Shown: one piece after another, positions 7,177 to 12,339 of the stretch
How positions within the stretch are numbered: position 1 is the first letter of the stretch
How the letters are laid out: each line of letters begins with the position of its first letter
DNA from: an uncultured Fidelibacterota bacterium
Lineage (GTDB): Bacteria > Marinisomatota > Marinisomatia > Marinisomatales > UBA1611
Assembly: GCA_913041325.1 (NCBI GenBank)
Contig: CAJWHU010000037.1
Coordinates: 1-12,339 of the forward strand
Length of the DNA stretch: 12,339 bases
Direction: 5' to 3'
Position numbers and translations under genes: made by a program
Notes under the pieces: model-generated
Seen by the model: only the letters and a program-made list of their open reading frames with translations
Told to the model about the DNA's origin: nothing
Databases searched by the model: none

Positions 7177-7954
7177 AAAAAACCATAACAAAGAATATTG
7201 GCAAAAACGCTGGAGTGCCATTCAGATTGATGAAGCTCAGGAAGATGAAACATCTTATCCCCTCAAATATGCACTAAAAGCAGTCCATTCTTCAAAAGAA
7301 GCTATTTTAGAAGCTGGTTGCGGGAACGGTCGTATTCTCAGATACTTTAGTGAAAGAGGCTACAATATAGAAGGTTTTGATTTTATCGAAGATGCTATTA
7401 CCAATCTTAAAAAATGTGACTCGGAATTAAGGGTAAAGGTTGGAGACATTAAAAACCTAAAATATAAATCATCCATATTTGACTGTATTCTCGCATTTGG
7501 TCTTTACCATAACTTAGAAGAGAAGGATCTCGTAACAGCGATAAATGAGACAGTCAGAATAATGAAAGTTAAGGGACGAATTTGTGCTTCTTTTAGAGCA
7601 GACAATTTTCAAAACAGGGTCAACGACTTCCTTACAGATCGTAAATCCAATAGAATCAATAAGAGTGACAAACGCTTTCACAAATTGAATTTAAAAGCTA
7701 GCGAACTTGTAGACTTTTTCCAAGAGGGAGGTTTTGAAATAGATGACATTTTACCTGTTGAAAACATGCCTATCTTCTACAAATTCAAAATTTTCCGATT
7801 TAAAACTCATAAAGTTTTCAATGAGAGTTTGGGAAGAAAAGAAGGATATAAACTAAACTTTTTGGGCAAAATATTTCAAGGAATACTCTTTAAAATTTGT
7901 CCCCATCAGTTTTGTAATATTTATGTCCTGTATGCTCATAAGCCAAAAAATTGA
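7160..7954 (+). CDS. class I SAM-dependent methyltransferase (candidate phosphoramidate O-methyltransferase)
   Basis: A 264-residue protein from GTG 7160, inside the end of the formyltransferase-like gene. The N-terminal KEYWQKRW (11-18) is typical of small class I methyltransferases. Motif I is ILEAGCGNGRIL (49-60), the acidic ribose-binding position is in EGFDF (71-75), VGDIKNL (94-100) is motif II and FDCILAFGLYHNL (107-119) is motif III/IV. A basic C-terminal region from about residue 200, with FYKFKIFRFKTHK, may bind a polyanionic or nucleotide substrate or lie on the membrane face. C. jejuni has two putative methyltransferases (Cj1419, Cj1420) beside its phosphoramidate genes, thought to supply the O-methyl group. 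This gene lies between kinase-type and hydrolase-type genes of the same pathway and is the best local match. The substrate is not proven. Confidence 0.8.
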   Translation: MRKTFRKNHNKEYWQKRWSAIQIDEAQEDETSYPLKYALKAVHSSKEAILEAGCGNGRILRYFSERGYNIEGFDFIEDAITNLKKCDSELRVKVGDIKNLKYKSSIFDCILAFGLYHNLEEKDLVTAINETVRIMKVKGRICASFRADNFQNRVNDFLTDRKSNRINKSDKRFHKLNLKASELVDFFQEGGFEIDDILPVENMPIFYKFKIFRFKTHKVFNESLGRKEGYKLNFLGKIFQGILFKICPHQFCNIYVLYAHKPKN

Positions 7955-8571
7955 AATCCGTTGCTGTCAGCCAAAGAATTGATTGGATCCAGAGTAGATC
8001 TGAACACAGGGACTCTCTTGATCAAAAACTAAGTGATCTATTAGTAGAGGTGGGGTTTCTTTCCTTTCCAGTACCCAATGGGATTAAGTACTCAAAAACT
8101 CGGCATATCGATTCATGGCTGGAAAAACTTTCACCCGATGCAGTCCTTCTTTCAGGTGGTAATGATATTGCTGAATTTTATTCACGCGATCAGGTAGAGA
8201 AGATCCTAATTAATCATGCTATACACAATTCACTGCCTATTCTTGGAATTTGCCGAGGCATGCAGATGCTGGGTATCCACTTTGGCGCAACTTTGGAGAG
8301 GATAAATGAGCATGCAGGCACACGACATGAATTAGTCGCGAGTGAAGAGAACCCAGCACACTTCTCTAAAACGGTAAATAGCTACCATAACTTCTCCCTC
8401 AAGGATTTACCTAATGAAATTGAAATTATCGCCACAGACTCCAAAGGATCTTGCGAAGCTTTTCGTCATAAAACTTTACCGATCGAGGCTTGGATGTGGC
8501 ATCCGGAACGCGAAAGTCCTTATGTAGAAAAGGATTTATTGAATCTTAAAAGAGTATTAAACAATGACTAA
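7951..8571 (+). CDS. class I glutamine amidotransferase-like hydrolase, probable gamma-glutamyl-CDP-amidate hydrolase (Cj1417-type)
   Basis: A 206-residue protein starting at TTG 7951, which overlaps the previous stop (TTGA). The start gives KSVAVSQRIDW, the expected first strand. LLSGGNDI (66-73) is the oxyanion-side strand, ILGICRGMQMLGIHFGA (97-113) holds the nucleophile Cys101, and WMWHPERESP (181-190) supplies His184 and Glu186, so the triad is complete. The fold is that of PuuD/GATase1 hydrolases, with no synthase domain attached. In C. jejuni Cj1417 this fold cuts CDP-L-glutamine to glutamate and cytidine diphosphoramidate. The overlap with a cytidylyltransferase gene and the nearby glutamine-kinase-like gene point to the same step. 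A general gamma-glutamyl hydrolase is the alternative. Cytoplasmic. Confidence 0.78.
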   Translation: MKSVAVSQRIDWIQSRSEHRDSLDQKLSDLLVEVGFLSFPVPNGIKYSKTRHIDSWLEKLSPDAVLLSGGNDIAEFYSRDQVEKILINHAIHNSLPILGICRGMQMLGIHFGATLERINEHAGTRHELVASEENPAHFSKTVNSYHNFSLKDLPNEIEIIATDSKGSCEAFRHKTLPIEAWMWHPERESPYVEKDLLNLKRVLNND

Positions 8572-9328
8572 GGCCATCATTCTTGCCGCAGGTCAAGGCA
8601 CTCGCCTTCTTCCCTACACAAAAGATCTTCCAAAATGTATGGTTGAAATTTGCGGTAAACCGCTAATTGAATTCCAAATCGAAGTTTTAAAATCTTGTGG
8701 TATAGAAAACATTTCTTTGGTCGGAGGGTACAAGTTAGAAAAGTTAAAAAAATTTAAACTTCCCATTTATGAAAACAAAAACTTTGCATCCACCAACATG
8801 TTATATTCTCTCTTTTGTGCGAAAGATCTGTTTAAAGATGATGAAGATCTCATCATTTCATATGGTGATATCGTTTACTCAGAAGAAATACTCAAAGATT
8901 TAGTTTCTGCTAGTAATGCAGTAAATGTGATTATAGATAAAAATTGGCAAGAGTATTGGGAAAGTAGGTTTGAAAATGTTCTTGAAGACGCCGAAACCTT
9001 GATTTTAAACGATACTAATGAAATTATAGACATAGGTGGAGAGCCTAAAGATCTATCACAAATTCAAGGTCAGTATATAGGACTGATAAAGTTAAATAAA
9101 AACGGTAAGGAAATTTTTCTAGAAAATTGCTCTACATTCTTAGACGAAAATATTAACGGAAAAAGTTTTAACAATGCATACATGACTGACTTCCTTCAAG
9201 AACTTATAAATCGAGGGAAATGTGTTAAAGCATGCACTACAAGATTCAATTGGATTGAGATTGATCGGGTAGAAGATCTCAAATCTGCTGTCACATGTTC
9301 TCGTTTAAAAAATATCATTCACAATTGA
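8564..9328 (+). CDS. LicC/PntC-like nucleotidyltransferase, probable CTP:phosphoglutamine cytidylyltransferase (Cj1416-type)
   Basis: A 254-residue protein. ATG 8564 lies within the end of the hydrolase gene (eight-base overlap), preceded by AAAAGAG. The signature LAAGQGTRLLPYT (7-19) with LPKCMVEI (22-29) is the nucleotide-binding loop of sugar-phosphate/choline-phosphate nucleotidyltransferases. STNMLYSL (76-83) and SYGDIVY (99-105) carry the Mg-binding Asp, and DKNWQEYWESRFENVLEDAE (125-144), QYIGLIKL (170-177) and WIEIDRVEDL (230-239) are the LicC/PntC-type C-terminal pattern. Members join CTP to phosphocholine, aminoethylphosphonate or, in Cj1416, phosphoglutamine. The choice of phosphoglutamine rests on the neighbours. 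There is no choline kinase or PEP mutase gene in the window to favour phosphocholine or phosphonate. Confidence 0.8.
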   Translation: MTKAIILAAGQGTRLLPYTKDLPKCMVEICGKPLIEFQIEVLKSCGIENISLVGGYKLEKLKKFKLPIYENKNFASTNMLYSLFCAKDLFKDDEDLIISYGDIVYSEEILKDLVSASNAVNVIIDKNWQEYWESRFENVLEDAETLILNDTNEIIDIGGEPKDLSQIQGQYIGLIKLNKNGKEIFLENCSTFLDENINGKSFNNAYMTDFLQELINRGKCVKACTTRFNWIEIDRVEDLKSAVTCSRLKNIIHN

Positions 9329-9331
9329 GAA

Positions 9332-10051
9332 ATGTTCCTAAATAAGTATCTAAAGTTCGCTGGACCTCAATGCTCTTACAATCCGCTAATAGCACTTGTT
9401 TACCTGATTGCCTTTCCAGTAGTTAAAATTTCTCAAAAACTTGGTCTTACTCCAAATTTTATAACTTTTTGTTCATTCGTTTTCACTTTGCTTGCATTTT
9501 ATGCATTGTGCAAAAGCCAGTTGCTTTACTACACGGTTTTTTGGTTTATCTCATACTTACTTGACTTTGTTGATGGTACCCTTGCGAGAATGACAAATAA
9601 TATTCGCAAAACTGCCTTAAGAATAGATCATCTTTCTGATCTAATAAAAATTGCTATTTTATTATTGGGATTCGGGATATATTTTAATGCCATTTCCATG
9701 TGGATTTTTCTTTTTGTAACTACCATACTATTCTTCTTCTATGCCGTTCTTAACCATGACTTAAATGCTGCAAGAAAAATTTCATCGACAAACACCTCCA
9801 ACGAATCTAAGAGTAAAAATGGGGGGGGAACTAAAAAGAAAGAAAAGGTAAAAAAACGAACACTTTTGCAGTACACCTATAGGTATTATAGAAATATTTT
9901 TTATCTAATTGATGGTCATACTCTGTTAATATTCTTCTTTATTCCAATAGGAAAAATATGGGCATACTCATTGTTGGGCTACTTCTGTATCATATTATGT
10001 TACCAGTCAACATGTAGGATTAATGATTTGCTAGGAAATCCAAAAGTGTGA
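9332..10051 (+). CDS. CDP-alcohol phosphotransferase family membrane protein with poly-G tract
   Basis: A 239-residue integral inner-membrane protein, starting three bases after the cytidylyltransferase gene ends. The family motif D-x2-DG-x2-AR-x8-G-x3-D-x3-D is present at 78-103: D78, D81, G82, A85, R86, D99 and D103. The conserved Gly is replaced by Ala95. Hydrophobic segments lie around 20-32, 44-60, 66-78, 105-140 and 196-226. A hydrophilic, lysine-rich loop (about 146-178) is encoded across a G8 tract. The family moves a phospho-alcohol from a CDP-linked donor to an acceptor hydroxyl. Next to genes for a CDP-linked amidate, it may act on that donor or a derivative, or it may add an unrelated phospholipid-type headgroup. 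Its stop overlaps the start of a WbsX relic. Family sure, substrate inferred. Confidence 0.8.
   Translation: MFLNKYLKFAGPQCSYNPLIALVYLIAFPVVKISQKLGLTPNFITFCSFVFTLLAFYALCKSQLLYYTVFWFISYLLDFVDGTLARMTNNIRKTALRIDHLSDLIKIAILLLGFGIYFNAISMWIFLFVTTILFFFYAVLNHDLNAARKISSTNTSNESKSKNGGGTKKKEKVKKRTLLQYTYRYYRNIFYLIDGHTLLIFFFIPIGKIWAYSLLGYFCIILCYQSTCRINDLLGNPKV
9821..9828 (+). repeat. poly-G tract (G8) inside the phosphotransferase gene, possible phase-variation switch
   Basis: Eight consecutive G residues encode most of the GGG run at residues 164-166 of the CDP-alcohol phosphotransferase, in very AT-rich surroundings. With G8 the frame is open. Loss of one G gives a stop within about ten codons and gain of one gives a stop two codons later, so slippage either way removes the last 70 or so residues, including the C-terminal membrane segments. 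Poly-G tracts of this sort switch capsule genes in Campylobacter. Length variation cannot be seen from one sequence. Confidence 0.55.
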
Positions 10052-10244
10052 AATTGTTGATATTTTTTCATGCCAATTTATATTTTGAAAAAATTAATGA
10101 CAAATTCTGGGAAGATGATTTCACTGAATTAGTTACGAAAATAAGAACCAAGCTTCTTTTTATTTGCTACGAACAACCTTTTCTTAGAGCATCATATATG
10201 GGATATTATGATTAAAGCAAAGTTTTTTTAAAATAAGCAAATGA
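9936..10244 (+). repeat. left copy of a diverged ~310-base direct repeat (phosphotransferase end + WbsX start)
   Basis: This segment contains the intact 3' end of the CDP-alcohol phosphotransferase gene and a dead WbsX start. It aligns over its full length with 11293-11603. The first 115 bases match at about four in five positions by eye, with a one-base gap, and shared runs include GCATACTCATT and GAACAACCTTTTCTT. The two copies flank the second methyltransferase gene in the same orientation. Confidence 0.75.
10048..10215 (+). pseudogene. N-terminal relic of a WbsX-family glycosyltransferase gene
   Basis: From GTG 10048 (overlapping the phosphotransferase stop as GTGA) the frame reads 55 codons to TAA at 10213-10215. 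It matches the start of the WbsX-type gene at 11405 at 29 of 55 residues in an ungapped alignment: WEDDFTELVT against WEKEFTDWVT, and YEQPFLRASYMGYYD against HEQPFLPSSDLGYYD. Homology limps on past the stop (SKVF-LK, then another stop) to about 10244 and is then lost. The conserved LPQFH has become FHANL. This is a truncated, decayed duplicate and unlikely to make a working enzyme. The remaining bases to 10304 show nothing recognisable. Confidence 0.8.
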
Positions 10245-10322
10245 TGAATCTTGAGTGAAAAAAATTTCTATTACTTGCGAGATAATTTGAATGAAAAAAT
10301 ATAATTGCAAAAATTACAAATA

Positions 10323-11084
10323 ATGAAAAATATACATTCTTCTTTTTTAAATAAAGCTCATGTATTCTGCAACGGTATCAACGGTAAGAACATTCTTGAG
10401 GTTGGTTGTGGAAACGGTAATTTAATTCAAACTTTAACGGAAATATATAAACCGGAAAAAGGTACTGGAATAGATATAAATTGTAATAATAAAACATTTT
10501 CCAGTATATGTGAAATAAAAAAAGAAGATATAAGAAAAACTCCATTTAGTGATGATACCTTCGATATAATATTGTCTGAATGGACATTTGAGCATGTATT
10601 TGATTTTGAGTTAGCCATAAATGAAATGTACAGAATTCTTAAAAATGGAGGTTTTTTATTCACTCAATTTGGCCCTATCTGGTCAGCACCTCACGGCCAC
10701 CATTTGTGGTACTATCACGACAGTCAATTTTACACTTACAATGATGTGATCCTTCCTTCTTTTTGCCATTTACTAATGCAACCTTCTGAAATTTTGAGTT
10801 TTTTAACAGATAAATACGATTTTAATCCATCTATAATAAAAGGCATCGTGGATTATGTATTCAATTCTAATGATCAAAATCGTCTCTTTTTTGAAGACTA
10901 TCAATCCATCATTAAATCAAGTAGTTTTACAGAATTATTTTTCAAAGGTATTTCATCTGACAAACTCGAAGATATATATCACAATAAGATCACTCCAGAT
11001 ACCTTTAAAAAATTAAATTCTAAATACAATAATCATACAAATTTCCTACATAATGGAATTACATTTTTACTTACAAAAGATTAG
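10323..11084 (+). CDS. class I SAM-dependent methyltransferase (second, in a repeat-flanked insert)
   Basis: A protein of 253 residues from ATG 10323; an in-frame TTG at 10305, directly after a TAA, would add six. No Shine-Dalgarno sequence is visible. NILEVGCGNGNLIQTL (about 23-38) is motif I, TGIDIN (about 48-53) holds the ribose-binding acid, FSDDTFDIILSEWTFEHV (75-92) covers motifs II-IV and EMYRILKNGGFLFTQFG (101-117) is the usual strand after motif IV. SAPHGHHLWYYHDS (about 121-134) resembles a GHHL segment I associate with sugar-locus methyltransferases. The gene is markedly more AT-rich than its neighbours and sits between two diverged copies of the same junction, so it is probably a later arrival. 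It may methylate a sugar hydroxyl or be the second phosphoramidate methyltransferase. Confidence 0.8.
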   Translation: MKNIHSSFLNKAHVFCNGINGKNILEVGCGNGNLIQTLTEIYKPEKGTGIDINCNNKTFSSICEIKKEDIRKTPFSDDTFDIILSEWTFEHVFDFELAINEMYRILKNGGFLFTQFGPIWSAPHGHHLWYYHDSQFYTYNDVILPSFCHLLMQPSEILSFLTDKYDFNPSIIKGIVDYVFNSNDQNRLFFEDYQSIIKSSSFTELFFKGISSDKLEDIYHNKITPDTFKKLNSKYNNHTNFLHNGITFLLTKD

Positions 11085-11404
11085 TTTAAAGTTTTACTAT
11101 TATCTCAATATATAATACAAATATTTTATTCTGTATAATATTTTAAACTTGTTTTTCACTTCATCATCCTGCAATCCATTTTCTAAACTAATTTATTCCT
11201 TCGTACTACATTCCGCCACACCCTCTTTCTGATTAATTTATTTTCTAAATTCCGTTACCTATAGCTCAATTATTTATATATTGTACGCATACTTTTTTAT
11301 TCCAATAGAAAAATTTTTGCATACTCATTATTGGGCCACTTCTGTATTATATTATGCTACCATTCGATCCTTAGGATTAAGGGTTTTTCAGAAAATTCAA
11401 AAGT
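11085..11404. other. 320-base AT-rich gap between the second methyltransferase and the WbsX-type gene
   Basis: Apart from the phosphotransferase relic in its last third, no gene is seen. Just after the methyltransferase stop there are nested weak inverted repeats (GTTTAAA with TTTAAAC, and AAATATT with AATATTT, roughly 11088-11149). They are all A/T, so a terminator cannot be claimed. No convincing promoter is visible. Confidence 0.55.
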
Positions 11405-11408
11405 ATGA
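11293..11408 (+). pseudogene. relic of the 3' end of a CDP-alcohol phosphotransferase gene
   Basis: These bases align with 9936-10051, the last 38 or so codons of the intact phosphotransferase gene. Examples are TATTCCAATA, GCATACTCATTATTGGGCCA and the terminal CAAAAGTATGA against CAAAAGTGTGA. One base is missing near 11310 relative to the intact copy, so the reading frame is broken. Upstream homology fades before about 11290, apart from a weak ACCTATAG match near 11261. The relic's ancestral stop would overlap the following ATG as ATGA, the same coupling kept on the left side. Confidence 0.7.
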
Positions 11409-11603
11409 AATTATTCTCATTCTTTCTACCGCAATTCCATTTTGACAAAATGAATGACCTATTTTGGGAAAAAGAATTTACTGACTGGGTTACGACAACA
11501 AGAGCAAATTCTCTTTTTGTAGGTCACGAACAACCTTTTCTTCCATCATCAGATTTGGGTTATTATGACTTAAGCAAAACCTTCACCTTAAATAAACAGG
11601 CGA
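11293..11603 (+). repeat. right copy of the diverged ~310-base direct repeat
   Basis: This copy carries a dead phosphotransferase end followed by the live WbsX start, the mirror of the left copy (9936-10244), where the phosphotransferase end is live and WbsX is dead. It continues to about ATAAACAGGCGAAT at 11590-11603, after which only the right copy continues as a gene. Confidence 0.75.
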
Positions 11604-12339
11604 ATATAGCCAAAAAATATGGATTGGATGGATTTGGTATCTATCACTATTTTTTTGATGAAAAAACCAAAGCTCTGAATATCCCAATTGAAAATCTTAG
11701 AAAGCATACTTCGATAGATATCGATTACTTTATTTGCTGGGTCAATGCAGATTGGGATAAGGAATGGGTGGGTGACTACAAAACCATACTCTACAAACAA
11801 AAATACTCTCCGGTAATCTACGAGAAACTAGCCGAAGACGCTTGCATACATTTCCAGGACAGCAGATATGTTCGGATAGAAGGTAAACCTCTTTTCTACA
11901 TTCATAATCCTAAATATTTGGTTTTGGATGAGTTCAAGGAACGTTTTATGCAAATTTCAATCAAATACGGTTTTAATGAAGTATTATTCGCTGCTCCTCA
12001 AATTCACATTTCGGCAGGGCAGGAATGCGAAATTGATTATGCACTCGGATACCCGCCTGGGGACTATCCTCTCCGAAACGTAAAACTGGAATCTGAAGCC
12101 TACCGCAATATTGAGGGAGGAGTATTCTCTTATCCGCAGTATGCAGAAAAGTATTCTTCGTTCATATTGTCTAAATTAAATGAACACAATTATGTTCCAA
12201 CTATACTTAGCGGTTGGGACAATACACCCAGATACAAGGAGCGAGGCTTCGTCTTCAAGGATTTCAATACTTATGATTTCTCTATTCTTACCCATTCGAT
12301 ATTACAAAGTTCAATCAAAAAAAATAAAGACTTCGTTAT
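11405..12339 (+). CDS. WbsX-family glycosyltransferase (Glyco_tran_WbsX-like), 3' end beyond window
   Basis: The frame is open from ATG 11405 to the window end, showing 311 residues. The N-terminus has the family pattern: FFLPQFHFDKMNDLFW (6-21), FTDWVTTTRANSLFVGHEQP (25-44), LGYYDL (51-56) and YGLDGFGIYHYFF (about 69-81). These correspond to the LPQFH, ND-x-WW, FTEW and YG-x-x-GF-x-x-Y-x-YWF signatures of WbsX/GH99-like proteins. Further on are IDYFICWVNADWDKEW, GKPLFYIHNPKYL and ILSGWDNTPRY (about 271-281), all typical. The family is a TIM-barrel group found in O-antigen and capsule loci, classed as glycosyltransferases although related to glycosidases; the linkage made here is unknown. No Shine-Dalgarno sequence is seen. 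The start lies on the relic of a phosphotransferase gene, implying that the gene was once translationally coupled to it. Confidence 0.85.
   Translation, partial: MKLFSFFLPQFHFDKMNDLFWEKEFTDWVTTTRANSLFVGHEQPFLPSSDLGYYDLSKTFTLNKQANIAKKYGLDGFGIYHYFFDEKTKALNIPIENLRKHTSIDIDYFICWVNADWDKEWVGDYKTILYKQKYSPVIYEKLAEDACIHFQDSRYVRIEGKPLFYIHNPKYLVLDEFKERFMQISIKYGFNEVLFAAPQIHISAGQECEIDYALGYPPGDYPLRNVKLESEAYRNIEGGVFSYPQYAEKYSSFILSKLNEHNYVPTILSGWDNTPRYKERGFVFKDFNTYDFSILTHSILQSSIKKNKDFV

Noticed and set aside
8564..10051. Phosphonate or phosphocholine decoration from the nucleotidyltransferase plus CDP-alcohol phosphotransferase pair
   Set aside because: No PEP mutase, phosphonopyruvate decarboxylase or choline kinase is visible. 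It remains a fallback if those genes lie outside the window.
11086..11152. Terminator after the second methyltransferase gene
   Set aside because: The inverted repeats are all A/T with weak stems and no T run in the right place; likely chance in AT-rich DNA.
11588..11800. Minus-strand 70-codon frame
   Set aside because: Antisense to the well-supported WbsX-type gene.
1..12339. CRISPR arrays, tRNA/rRNA genes, transposase genes or phage genes
   Set aside because: None seen on reading both strands; the only repeats are the junction duplication, one inverted repeat and homopolymer runs.

Overview
The window reads as a stretch of a surface-polysaccharide (O-antigen or capsule) biosynthesis locus from a Gram-negative bacterium with low-GC DNA. 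Every credible gene is on the + strand and most are packed end to start with overlaps of 1 to 17 bases, so the central block is probably one transcript. No rRNA, tRNA or core marker is present, so the host cannot be named. A spirochaete such as Leptospira, which has large AT-rich rfb loci, is compatible but only a guess. Base composition is patchy: roughly mid-40s % GC in the first 1.4 kb, mid-30s in the middle, and far lower around 10.2-11.3 kb, as expected of a mosaic assembled by horizontal exchange.

Layout. 1-1463: the end of a Gfo/Idh/MocA sugar oxidoreductase, overlapping a GT-B-fold glycosyltransferase/epimerase-like protein. 1464-1896: AT-rich DNA with an imperfect inverted repeat and a possible glycosyltransferase scrap. 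1897-2568: a GNAT acetyltransferase. 2569-2835: a decayed coding sequence. 2836-9328: the core block, containing a frame-broken PEP-synthase-like kinase, an APS-kinase-like kinase, an unrecognised protein, a formyltransferase-like protein, a methyltransferase, a class I glutamine-amidotransferase-like hydrolase and a LicC/PntC-like nucleotidyltransferase. 9332-10051: a CDP-alcohol phosphotransferase carrying an in-frame G8 tract. 10048-11404: a second methyltransferase lodged between two diverged copies of the same gene junction. 11405 to the end: a WbsX-family glycosyltransferase cut off by the window edge.

How it fits together. Four families in the core block are the same four that build the activated phosphoramidate of the Campylobacter jejuni capsule: Cj1418 L-glutamine kinase, Cj1416 CTP:phosphoglutamine cytidylyltransferase, Cj1417 gamma-glutamyl-CDP-amidate hydrolase and Cj1415 cytidine diphosphoramidate kinase. 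In C. jejuni they sit beside two putative methyltransferases, Cj1419 and Cj1420. Here the four are interleaved with a methyltransferase, a formyltransferase-like protein and an unknown protein. I infer that the locus makes an O-methyl-phosphoramidate-like (P-N bonded) decoration of a glycan. The adjacent CDP-alcohol phosphotransferase is a candidate for using the CDP-linked intermediate. Two features could make the modification switchable or lost: the single-base frame break in the glutamine-kinase-like gene and the poly-G tract in the phosphotransferase. The paired junction remnants around the second methyltransferase record a recombination event between two related loci.
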